From DATGFK01 sp040007395 (GTDB taxonomy: Bacteria; Chloroflexota; Anaerolineae; Aggregatilineales; UBA2796): a stretch of DNA of 49,707 bases. The translations under genes and the position numbers were made by a program. The notes below the pieces were generated by a model. The model searched no databases and was not told where the DNA came from. It worked only from the letters and a program-made list of their open reading frames with translations. This document shows positions 41,718 to 49,028 of this stretch, in pieces. The DNA lies in contig JBDTVG010000111.1 in assembly GCA_040007395.1 (NCBI GenBank), forward strand, positions 1 to 49,707, in the 5' to 3' direction. The stretch's first letter is position 1, and each line of letters starts with the position of its first letter.

Positions 41718-42521
41718 TTAAAATTTTGTCGGGTTGATGCGCCACGTATTTGTGCCACCGAGGAAAATATAGGTTTGTCCGAGCGACGCGACAAACAACA
41801 TCTCGCCCCGTTCAAAGCGTTGGATCTGTCCCGCTGTCCCGACTTCGGCATTGACTGCCCAACCTAACCCACTTTTCACCGTCGGGTTGTTGTGCCAAAC
41901 TTTGCCAAAACCGCGAATGGGCGTGTTGCGTCCTGATGGCGCGGTTTCGCCTGTCGTCTGCGGATCGACGTTTTCAACCCAATTATCATCGAAGCGTTGA
42001 TAGGTTCCGTTAGCATATAGTGCATAGATCATGCGGGTTTGCACATCGGCAAACTGTGAAGCCCAAACCATACTGCCCGTTTCAAAGTTCAGTGTGGCAC
42101 TCTGAATAGCTACCGCCGATCCAACAGCGCAGCCAAGGGTAGTTTTTAGCGAAGTATCCTGCGTGTAAATGGTAGCAAAGCCACCTTCTGGCTGGACAGT
42201 ACAGTTAATCGGGGCAACTTTGGTGCCTTTTGGCACAGGCGACTCGGTAAAAGTCACCGTAAAAGAAGGGGTTAGCGTCGGGTGGCGTGTAGGCAACGGC
42301 GTGTTCGTAGCAGGTTCGAGAGTCGGGAAATCTAAGGGTTGGTCAGGAGTCACGCCGAGTACGGAGGTAACTTCTGTCGTGGGCGACTCTAACACCGCAA
42401 CTGGCGTGGCAGTGACATAGATCGGTTCTGGGGTAGGACGCGGCGCAGTAAAACTGCATCCACTGACTAATACGCCAATCAAGAGACTCATCAGCACTGC
42501 TACGTTTTTTTTCAACTTCAT
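41718..42521 (-). CDS. Lipoprotein with Thr/Pro-rich linker and LGFP-like repeats
   Basis: A 267-residue lipoprotein: signal peptide with lipobox LVSGC (Cys at about 21), a Thr/Pro-rich linker (24-105), then a repeat domain with pattern LGCAVGS...NFETGSMVW and LGWAVNAEV...RFERGEMLFV, each followed by a TYxRF/TWRI strand, as found at the C-terminus of many Chloroflexota surface proteins and kinases. It likely sits on the outer membrane-facing side and binds wall polymers. The ATG at 42521 is used as it begins the signal peptide. It is the last gene of the tat operon (19-bp gap). Confidence 0.82.
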   Translation of the reverse strand: MKLKKNVAVLMSLLIGVLVSGCSFTAPRPTPEPIYVTATPVAVLESPTTEVTSVLGVTPDQPLDFPTLEPATNTPLPTRHPTLTPSFTVTFTESPVPKGTKVAPINCTVQPEGGFATIYTQDTSLKTTLGCAVGSAVAIQSATLNFETGSMVWASQFADVQTRMIYALYANGTYQRFDDNWVENVDPQTTGETAPSGRNTPIRGFGKVWHNNPTVKSGLGWAVNAEVGTAGQIQRFERGEMLFVASLGQTYIFLGGTNTWRINPTKF

Positions 42522-42540
42522 AAATTTTGGTCTGCTCTTG

Positions 42541-43500
42541 TTATGGTTTGACCCACAATGCTCTCCAAGCTTCGCAAGAATCGAGTAACGCGCAATTATA
42601 AAACGGTAGCACATGGCGCTGATACTCAACTGGGCCAACTGCATTCAGATAGCCGCCATGTCCCGCGCCGGGTACTTCCCATAATGCCACAAATGCGCCG
42701 GGATCGACAGTCTGAACGACAGCAAGCTGTTCACGCGCACCGGGCAGCGAGATCTCCGCTGTGCCGTACACGAGAAAAATTGCACGCGGCGGAATACGCT
42801 TGATGCTGTCGATGGGTGTGAGTACCGCTGCATCTTCGCCTGTACTAAGCCGATAGGTTGCTCGTGCGCCAAACACGATCAGGTTCAAAAAGAAGTCGCC
42901 TGACGGTTGAATACCGAGTTGTGCATCAATATTATGATAACCGCCTTCCGCCAGCACTGCTCGGATCTCAGCATAGCGAGCCGTTGCCATGGTCGAAGTT
43001 GCCCCTGCCGACGAAAAGCCATGCAACGCAACGCGGGTCATATCGATCTGGATATTATCGGCGTTGTGATTGAGATAAGCCAGTACATCGCCAACATCAT
43101 CCACTTCGCTGTACCCCAAACTTGTCACCGTTTGCCCTGCACAAACGCGAGATTCGTAGAGCAATACGTTGAACCCATCAGCCGCTAATAGGGAGGCTTC
43201 AGGCAGCATCCCGCCACGATTACTGTTATAGGGCGGCGGCACAATAACAGTTGCTTTCTTGCTGCCGGGGATAAAGTAGCCGTGATAGATTCCGCCGAGG
43301 TGCGTGGGGATTGATATTGACTGGTATGGAACAGTAGGTTTATCAGCTTCGCCGGAACAGCGGGGGTGAATGAGCAACCACATTGTGCTTGCGCCAAGCC
43401 CCATCGGTAGGGTCAACGCAAGCACAATGATCATAAGTACGGTGAAAATTATGAGGCGCAGCCAATAACGACGGTTCCGACGGAAAGGCCATTTAATCAT
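42541..43500 (-). CDS. Membrane-anchored alpha/beta hydrolase
   Basis: A 319-residue protein with an N-terminal anchor (residues 13-36; Arg-rich before it) and an extracytoplasmic alpha/beta-hydrolase domain: VIVPPPYNSNRGG oxyanion region, nucleophile S163 in LHGFSSAG, and His in GAGHGGYL. The usual acid after strand 7 (a GxxD motif) is unclear: the spot reads YGTAEISLPGA, so Glu would have to replace it. Four Cys may form disulfides. It starts 17 bp after tatC and precedes the lipoprotein gene by 19 bp, so it is in the tat operon. Substrate unknown. Confidence 0.82.
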   Translation of the reverse strand: MIKWPFRRNRRYWLRLIIFTVLMIIVLALTLPMGLGASTMWLLIHPRCSGEADKPTVPYQSISIPTHLGGIYHGYFIPGSKKATVIVPPPYNSNRGGMLPEASLLAADGFNVLLYESRVCAGQTVTSLGYSEVDDVGDVLAYLNHNADNIQIDMTRVALHGFSSAGATSTMATARYAEIRAVLAEGGYHNIDAQLGIQPSGDFFLNLIVFGARATYRLSTGEDAAVLTPIDSIKRIPPRAIFLVYGTAEISLPGAREQLAVVQTVDPGAFVALWEVPGAGHGGYLNAVGPVEYQRHVLPFYNCALLDSCEAWRALWVKP

Positions 43501-43517
43501 GCTGCACAGACACTATC

Positions 43518-44303
43518 TTAGCTAGCAGTCGCAGCGGCGGGCTTCCGGCGACCCGTGATGGCGACCAGAACAACGCTCATGCCATACAATGCCACGAGAA
43601 TTACTGTAATCACAATCATTGTCAGCGGATCAACAGTTGGCGTGATAAACGCGGCGATCACAGATGCACCAACTACGGCGTGCCGCCAATACTTCAACAT
43701 TGACTGGGCATCGACAACGCCAAAACGTCCGAGTACGTAGAATACCAGCGGTGTCTCAAAGGCCGCCGCGTGCCAGAACAGCACTGCCGTCATAAACCCG
43801 ACATAACTATCCGCCGTCCAATCAACCCTAAACACATCGGATTGAAAGCCCTTCAAAAAGCCGACGTAAGCGGGGATCAGGAATACCCACGTAAAAAGCA
43901 CCCCGATGAGGAATAGGACGGTCGTTGCTGGCAAAGACAGCACTACCCATTGTTTTTCCTTACGAGTCAGCCCCGGTAGGACAAACATAAATAGCTGGTA
44001 AGTGATCAAAGGGCTAGCCAAGACTGCTCCCAGAAACAGCGCCACCCGAAAGAAAATGACGATTGAGTCAGTAGGCTCAATAATCAGGAAGCGTTCACCA
44101 TAGGTCGCTTTGATAAAGTTGAGCGCCGGGTTCGTAAAAAATACCGAGACCGACATGCCGATGGCAATGGCGATAATACAGCGAAAGAGCCTCACTCGCA
44201 CCTCGTCGAGGTGGTCGAAGAAGCTCATCACCGCCGCTCCTTCCACTTCTTCCTCAGGTGGTTGCTCGTTGGTGTTCGGTGGTTTGATCAGTCCGGTAGC
44301 CAT
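43518..44303 (-). CDS. tatC: Twin-arginine translocase subunit TatC
   Basis: A 261-residue protein with six TM segments. Typical marks: MSFFDHLDEVRVRLFRC (the E and R of the N-terminal signal-binding site), SPLITYQLFMFVLPGLTRKEKQ, FETPLVFYVLGRFGV, YWRHAVVGASVIAAFITP with the TPTVDP that follows. TatC recognises the RR signal of folded proteins and forms the core of the Tat channel. It overlaps tatB by 16 bp. Its N-terminus (25 extra acidic residues) is longer than in E. coli. A Tat client is encoded at 49.0 kb. Confidence 0.96.
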   Translation of the reverse strand: MATGLIKPPNTNEQPPEEEVEGAAVMSFFDHLDEVRVRLFRCIIAIAIGMSVSVFFTNPALNFIKATYGERFLIIEPTDSIVIFFRVALFLGAVLASPLITYQLFMFVLPGLTRKEKQWVVLSLPATTVLFLIGVLFTWVFLIPAYVGFLKGFQSDVFRVDWTADSYVGFMTAVLFWHAAAFETPLVFYVLGRFGVVDAQSMLKYWRHAVVGASVIAAFITPTVDPLTMIVITVILVALYGMSVVLVAITGRRKPAAATAS

Positions 44304-44659
44304 GAGTCGTACCTCGGTTTATCGTCTTCGTCTTTGGCTGCGTCTGGATTTGGCTCAGTGGTAGTGTTAGTGGTCGCTGACGTTTCGCGCATCGTGGTTT
44401 CGTTGTTGATTACCTTCTGGGCCTCACCCAGAATATCAAACTTGGGTATCGTCAGCGGAGCATTTTTTGGAATTTCAAGCCCTGTCTCTTGTAGTTCCTT
44501 GTTGATAGCTTCCACTGTTTCCGCGAACATGGCCCGGAACTTGGCAACATAGCGCCCAAGTTCATAGGCCCACAAGATCATGCGTTTGGGGCCTGCGACG
44601 ACCAGCATGATCGCCAGAATTGCGATAACTTCCCAGGGGCCTACGCCCAAAATATTCAT
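44288..44659 (-). CDS. tatB: Twin-arginine translocase subunit TatB-like
   Basis: A 123-residue TatA/B-family protein: short N-terminal TM (VIAILAIMLVVAGPKRM) with the Gly-Pro hinge GPKRM, an amphipathic helix (LGRYVAKFRAMFAETVEAIN), and a disordered tail rich in Thr, Asn and acids. The long helix and tail favour TatB over TatA, and a separate, shorter TatA is encoded two genes upstream. It lacks the Glu at the start of the TM found in many TatB proteins, having PWE instead. It is 15 bp after nusB and overlaps tatC by 16 bp. Confidence 0.88.
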   Translation of the reverse strand: MNILGVGPWEVIAILAIMLVVAGPKRMILWAYELGRYVAKFRAMFAETVEAINKELQETGLEIPKNAPLTIPKFDILGEAQKVINNETTMRETSATTNTTTEPNPDAAKDEDDKPRYDSWLPD

Positions 44660-44674
44660 ATTGTTATTTTGCTC

Positions 44675-45145
44675 CTATCCTTTTTCCAGCGCGGTCCGCA
44701 TTTCGACCTCGTGGGTAGTCAGCGTACCAAGTACGCCGTTGATAAACCGAGCGGCGTTATCCGATCCGAATTCCTTAGCAAGCTCGACGGCCTCATTAAT
44801 GGCGACCTTTGTCGGAGTCTCTTTCAAAATTGCAAACTCTAAAATGGCTAAACGTAAAATATTTCGATCTACTATCGCCATCTGGTTAAGCGGCCATTCC
44901 GGTGCATATTGCTGAATCACTACATCCAGACGCTCTTTGTTTTCCAGTACACCATTGACCAATCGGTAGGTGAACAAACGCAAATCATCGTCTAGCTGGT
45001 CTGGCGGCTCGGCTTCAATCCGCGCTGCCATAACACCGGCAACACTATGTTGGGTACAGTCCAGTTCATAAAGTGCTTGGAGTGCCATTCTTCGTGCTAG
45101 ACGGCGATTTTTGCCTGCCACATGCCTGTTCCTGCCAGAACTCAT
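44675..45145 (-). CDS. nusB: Transcription antitermination factor NusB
   Basis: A 156-residue all-helical protein of the standard length. It has the N-terminal ARRMALQALYELD, the central YRLVNGVLENKERLD, LRLAILEFAI and the C-terminal motif TKVAINEAVELAKEFGSDNAA, RFINGVLG, the classical NusB signature. NusB binds boxA RNA with S10 (NusE) and promotes rRNA antitermination. Its first codon overlaps the Asp23 gene stop by ATGA, so the two are coupled. Placement between Asp23 and tatB in one operon is unusual. Confidence 0.95.
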   Translation of the reverse strand: MSSGRNRHVAGKNRRLARRMALQALYELDCTQHSVAGVMAARIEAEPPDQLDDDLRLFTYRLVNGVLENKERLDVVIQQYAPEWPLNQMAIVDRNILRLAILEFAILKETPTKVAINEAVELAKEFGSDNAARFINGVLGTLTTHEVEMRTALEKG

Positions 45146-45546
45146 TCTGGTTGACTTTCGAAAACAACGTCTTCGATATGGATATTGATGGCTCCGAGGT
45201 GCATCCCGACATTCTCTTCGATGTCCCGCGCCACCTGCCGCTGCACATTGTAGCTTATTTCACGCAGATTGGCGTTGGCCTCCACGACGATATACAGATC
45301 AATCGTCACCGTTTGATCGTCGATCATGACCTGCACGCCCCGTTCAGAGGCAGTCCGGCGCAGCCAGAGATTGACCCCACCCGGCGTATTCCCTATCCGG
45401 GCTACTCCTTTGATCTGAAGTGCTGCCATGCGGATCACCGTCAGCAAGGCACTGGGCGCAATGGTCACGCGGTCTTCTGGCATCGGCTCCATGCCTTGCG
45501 CTGCCAACTTGCCATCATCTGTGGGCGTAGAAAAACTTTCCGACAA
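45142..45546 (-). CDS. Asp23/Gls24-family envelope stress protein
   Basis: A 134-residue protein of the Asp23/Gls24 group: VTIAPSALLTVIRMAALQIKG, VARIGNTPGG, a strand pair VQVMIDDQTVTIDLYIVVEA and the helix NLREISYNVQRQVARDIEEN then VGMHLGAINIHIEDVVFE. Family members sit at the membrane and respond to cell-wall stress; an Asp23-nusB pair is common in Firmicutes and neighbours. The gene begins 15 bp after tatA and its last codons overlap nusB. The N-terminal 20 residues are acidic and poorly conserved. Confidence 0.9.
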   Translation of the reverse strand: MSESFSTPTDDGKLAAQGMEPMPEDRVTIAPSALLTVIRMAALQIKGVARIGNTPGGVNLWLRRTASERGVQVMIDDQTVTIDLYIVVEANANLREISYNVQRQVARDIEENVGMHLGAINIHIEDVVFESQPE

Positions 45547-45561
45547 TTTAATCGTCCTGCA

Positions 45562-45768
45562 CTATTCTGGCTTAATCGTTGAGTCAATAGCATCAATGGC
45601 GCTGCTCTCTTTTTTCTCAGCCATTGTATCGTTTGCGTTCAGGCCTTTGCGGAACTCACGCAGCGCACTACCAAGTTCGCCGCCCAATTTTCCGATCCGA
45701 CCCGCGCCAAACAAGATCACTACAATCGCCAATACAAGTAGCAGTCCGGGGGAACTAAAATGCAACAT
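45562..45768 (-). CDS. tatA: Twin-arginine translocase subunit TatA
   Basis: A 68-residue TatA protein: short TM (SPGLLLVLAIVVILFGAGRIG) with the FGxGRIGKLG hinge, an amphipathic helix (ELGSALREFRKGLN) and a charged tail. TatA oligomers form the export pore together with TatC. AGGAGA lies ahead of the ATG. It is the first gene of the seven-gene operon (tatA, asp23, nusB, tatB, tatC, alpha/beta hydrolase, lipoprotein). The usual order tatA-tatB-tatC is here interrupted by the asp23-nusB pair. Confidence 0.93.
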   Translation of the reverse strand: MLHFSSPGLLLVLAIVVILFGAGRIGKLGGELGSALREFRKGLNANDTMAEKKESSAIDAIDSTIKPE

Positions 45769-45785
45769 TTTCTGTGTCTCCTGTA

Positions 45786-45802
45786 CTATACAATTCGTAT
45801 AG
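45786..45802. promoter_or_regulatory. Inverted repeat at the tatA operon promoter
   Basis: CTATAC (45786-45791) and GTATAG (45797-45802) form a six-base inverted repeat 18 bp upstream of the tatA ATG, overlapping possible -10 boxes on the minus strand (TATACG at 45800-45795 or TATAGT at 45790-45785). The palindrome overlapping a -10 box suits a repressor operator. The stem is short, so this is weak evidence. Confidence 0.35.
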
Positions 45803-45955
45803 CATCCTAGAAAGTCTAAACCTACCGCCTATTATAAACGACAAAGACGGTCAAGGAGTAGCCAATCATTCTCGATATATGCTTACTATACGCCGCAACT
45901 CGCGTAAAAAGATCTGTTGATTCTACCGATTAATGCGATTCACATAATCAGCGGA

Positions 45956-46705
45956 TCAACCCATCACCAAACCACCATCGACAGAAAGCACTTGTCCAGT
46001 GATATAACCTGCCTCATCGGAAAGGAGAAATGCAACAGCATGGGCTACATCCTCGACAGTTCCCCAGCGTTCTAGCGGTATACGCTTATTGAGTTCATCG
46101 ATCATATTCAGTGGCAAATTCGAGGTGAGGTCTGTGCCAACGAAACCGGGAGCAACCGCATTTACAGTAATCTGACGGGGAGCGACTTCACGGGCGAGTG
46201 CTTTGGTCAGACCGATCAGTCCAGCTTTGCTGGCGCTGTAATTGGTCTGTCCGCCCTGTCCAGCGATGCCACTGACGCTAGTGATATTGACAATGCGCCC
46301 GTAACGCTTCCGCATCATAGCTTTGACTGCCGCCTTTGAACAGTTCCATGCACTCTTGAGATTGGTGTCAATCACGATATCCCAATCATCTTCCTTCATC
46401 ATCATAATTAGGCCATCGCGAGTCGTTCCGGCATTGTTGACCAGTAGATCGATTTTGCCGAATTGGTCAGTGGTCGCCTTAATGAGCGCTTCGGCCTCAG
46501 CCAGATTACTCACATCGGCTTTGATTGCGCTGGCTTTACCGCCTGCCGCCTCTATCGTGGCGACGACTTCGTTAGCGGAATCAGCGCTGGCATTATAATT
46601 TACGACAACCGTTGCCCCACACCTCGCCAGTTCGAATGCGATCCCTCGCCCAATGCCACGACTTGCGCCTGTGACTACAGCAATACGATCTGTCAATTGT
46701 GTCAT
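45956..46705 (-). CDS. fabG: 3-oxoacyl-ACP reductase (SDR family)
   Basis: A 249-residue short-chain dehydrogenase that reduces 3-ketoacyl-ACP in fatty acid synthesis. Seen: VVTGASRGIGRGIA for NADPH, VNNAGTTRDGLIMMM, the catalytic NITSVSGIAGQGGQTNYSASKAG with Ser, Tyr and Lys, and APGFVGTDLT, all characteristic of FabG rather than other SDRs. It ends GYITGQVLSVDGGLVMG. The ATG at 46705 has GGGAGA upstream and is preferred over the in-frame ATG at 46720. It stands alone, with a 187-bp gap to tatA; a second, dedicated reductase role is possible. Confidence 0.94.
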   Translation of the reverse strand: MTQLTDRIAVVTGASRGIGRGIAFELARCGATVVVNYNASADSANEVVATIEAAGGKASAIKADVSNLAEAEALIKATTDQFGKIDLLVNNAGTTRDGLIMMMKEDDWDIVIDTNLKSAWNCSKAAVKAMMRKRYGRIVNITSVSGIAGQGGQTNYSASKAGLIGLTKALAREVAPRQITVNAVAPGFVGTDLTSNLPLNMIDELNKRIPLERWGTVEDVAHAVAFLLSDEAGYITGQVLSVDGGLVMG

Positions 46706-46939
46706 GAATTGCTCTCCCATAGTGTCTCGATTAGGGGCAGAATGATAACAGGGGCAATCCCATCAGGGCAAACGTATTAAATAGGGATTGGCGTTGATAG
46801 TGATCAAACAGGCCGAGGAGCATGGTACACTTCGGGCGGTTGCTGAGACAGATGATAAAAAGAAGTATGGATTACAGGGGAATTATATGTCTATACATCG
46901 ACTTTTTACCGTCAGCAGCGGTGCTGCTAAAGTTCTATC

Positions 46940-47872
46940 ATGATTCTCTGTGTCACTCCCAACCCTACCATTGATCGCACGGTAATTGTGCCGAGCTTTG
47001 GACTGGGTTCAGATCAGCAGTACACACAGATATTGATGACAGCGGCGGGCAAGGGTATCAACATGGCGCGGGCGATGCTGACCTTGGGCGGCGATCCGCT
47101 GTGCGCCGGATTTCTGGGCGGTTATTTCGGGCGGGTCCTTGACGAGTTAGCTATTCAAGACGGATTACAAGGCGCGTGGACATGGGTACAGGCTGAAACG
47201 CGAAATTCATTCATCTTTGCCGATTCGTCAAACGGTACGGCGACGGTTATCAATGAGCAGGGGCCAACCATTCTGGCAGACGATTGGAGACGTTTGCAAG
47301 CCGATGTGCTGCGCGAAGCTGTCCACGCCGATTACGGGTGTTTCAGTGGCAGTTTGCCGCCCGGTGTATTGCCTGAAATCTACGGCGAGTTGGTACGGGC
47401 GTTGCATGAGACAGGCTGCGCTGTATGGGTCGATAGCAGCGGTGCGGCATTACAGGCGGCAGTTGCTGCTGCACCGATCAATCTCAAGGTGAACGGTGCG
47501 GAAGCTGGGACACTGCTAGGCATTGAAGTTAATTCCGTAGAAACGGCCTTGCACGCCGCGACTCAGTTGCAACGCGAGGGTAACAGCGTCGCGATCACGC
47601 TGGGCGAACTTGGCGCAGTGCTGGTCAACGAATCAGGCCGCTGGTTGGCACAGCCGCCAGCATTACTCGTAGTGAGTGCAGTCGGTAGCGGTGATTCTTT
47701 TTTCGCCGGACTCATCACCGCACTTGCAGCCAAGCTATCCCCACAAGAGGCAATGCGATGGGCGGTTGCCGCAGGTGGCGCGAATGCTCTGTCGTTGGGT
47801 GCGGGAGTGTTCACACGTCACCAATTTGAGGTGGTACTCGCCGAGACAACCATCCACAACTTATCACGCTAG
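46940..47872 (+). CDS. PfkB-family hexose kinase (1-phosphofructokinase / tagatose-6-phosphate kinase type)
   Basis: A 310-residue sugar-phosphate kinase of the 1-PFK group. It starts MILCVTPNPTIDRTVIVP, has GKGINMARAMLTLGG for the substrate, KVNGAEAG, ITLGELGAVLV and the ATP/catalytic motif VGSGDSFFAG with base D252. It has the SGSLPPGV loop typical of FruK/LacC. No PTS or fructose transport genes are near, so the donor sugar is not known. A small hairpin (46914-46928) lies just before the start. It is followed by a terminator-like stem and a nucleoside hydrolase gene. Confidence 0.92.
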   Translation: MILCVTPNPTIDRTVIVPSFGLGSDQQYTQILMTAAGKGINMARAMLTLGGDPLCAGFLGGYFGRVLDELAIQDGLQGAWTWVQAETRNSFIFADSSNGTATVINEQGPTILADDWRRLQADVLREAVHADYGCFSGSLPPGVLPEIYGELVRALHETGCAVWVDSSGAALQAAVAAAPINLKVNGAEAGTLLGIEVNSVETALHAATQLQREGNSVAITLGELGAVLVNESGRWLAQPPALLVVSAVGSGDSFFAGLITALAAKLSPQEAMRWAVAAGGANALSLGAGVFTRHQFEVVLAETTIHNLSR

Positions 47873-47879
47873 CAGTTGA

Positions 47880-47907
47880 TTCACCTCTCCGAATTTGGAG
47901 AGGTGAA
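47880..47907 (+). terminator. Terminator-like hairpin after the hexose kinase gene
   Basis: A perfect 11-bp stem (47880-47890 with 47897-47907) with a six-base loop lies eight bases after the stop codon. Only a weak AG-TTCC run follows instead of a T tract, so termination may be partial and the next gene could be expressed by read-through. Confidence 0.65.
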
Positions 47908-47950
47908 AGTTCCCTCTACACAAATACAATATTAGGAGAAATTGCGGCTA

Positions 47951-48910
47951 ATGCGAAAAATGATTATTGATACCGACACAGCATCCGATGATGCAGTAGC
48001 GATCTTGATGGCGCATCGCTGGCCTGATATTCAGGTTGAAGCGGTGACTATTGTTTCGGGCAATGTCCATGTAGAACAGGCTTCACTGAACGCACGCTAT
48101 ACCATAGAATTGTGCGGCAAGCAAACTCCTGTACATACGGGCTGCACTAGACCACTACTGCGCGAACCTATTTATGCCTACTGGTTTCACGGCCCCGACG
48201 GCATGGGCGGCATGAACTACCCAGCGCCGAAAACCGCCAATGCCACCAATCATGGGGTTGATATGTTGATCGAGACGATCAAAGCTAATGCCGGGGAAAT
48301 CATCCTCGTGACGCTTGGCCCCTTGACTAATGTTGCAACGGCGCTGCTGCGTGCGCCAGAGATCGCTACGATGGTCACACGCTGCGTGGTGATGGGCGGC
48401 GCAGCGGTCACGATTGGTAATGTTACCCCCGCGGCTGAATACAATATTTGGGTTGATCCAGAAGCGGCGCGTATCGTCTTTCGCAGTGGCTTGCCCATAG
48501 AAATGGTCGGTTGGGAATTGTGCCGGGGTGCCGCTAACCTGACTACAGATGAAATCGCCAGCGTGTATACCTTCAATACGCCGCTGGCAAAGTTCGCGAT
48601 GGATTGTAATGTTCATGCGTTGCGTTCCAGTCAGGAATGGCTTGGCGATCCGGGGTTGGGCCTACCCGATCCAGTGGCGATGGCTGTGGCACTCGATCCG
48701 GGGGTGGTCAAGCGTCAGGGTAAATATCGGGTGGACGTGGAAACAACTGGCGAGTTAACACGCGGCATGACCGTTATTGATGAGCTAAACGTTGTCGGAA
48801 CGCAGTCCGGTTTTACCGAGGCATGGCAAGTCCGCGACCCAAATGTCACCATTTGTTGGGAACTCGATGCGCCACGTTGGAAAGAAATCTTGTATACCTG
48901 CTTGCGGTAA
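47951..48910 (+). CDS. Nucleoside hydrolase (inosine-uridine-preferring type)
   Basis: A 319-residue N-ribohydrolase. The calcium site DTDTASDD (D7, D9, D13, D14) at the N-terminus, VSGNVHVEQASLNA, the HGPDGMGG loop, LVTLGPLTNVATALL, VVMGGAA and the late acid in LPDPVAMA mark the family that splits purine or pyrimidine nucleosides to ribose and base in salvage. AGGAGA lies 11 bases before the ATG at 47951; a TTG at 47942 and a second ATG at 47960 are other possible starts. It may share a transcript with the kinase upstream, which fits a ribose or nucleoside salvage role. The exact base specificity is unknown. Confidence 0.93.
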   Translation: MRKMIIDTDTASDDAVAILMAHRWPDIQVEAVTIVSGNVHVEQASLNARYTIELCGKQTPVHTGCTRPLLREPIYAYWFHGPDGMGGMNYPAPKTANATNHGVDMLIETIKANAGEIILVTLGPLTNVATALLRAPEIATMVTRCVVMGGAAVTIGNVTPAAEYNIWVDPEAARIVFRSGLPIEMVGWELCRGAANLTTDEIASVYTFNTPLAKFAMDCNVHALRSSQEWLGDPGLGLPDPVAMAVALDPGVVKRQGKYRVDVETTGELTRGMTVIDELNVVGTQSGFTEAWQVRDPNVTICWELDAPRWKEILYTCLR

Positions 48911-49028
48911 AACACGCTCTCAATCCTTAGAAGCACATTAAGCTCGTGCCATAAGCCTTGCGAGTGTCGTAACCCGCCTGTTAGACTTCCTTTATCGGAA
49001 TATTTATCGAGCGGGAGAAAATTTAGAG

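Noticed and set aside
41703..41728. Hairpin between the DUF385 and lipoprotein genes
   Set aside because: The seven-base A/T arms are weak, the loop is long and it overlaps a stop codon; I could not support it as a terminator.
47217..47879. Other plus-strand frames inside the hexose kinase gene
   Set aside because: They overlap a clear PfkB gene in another phase and have shadow-like composition.
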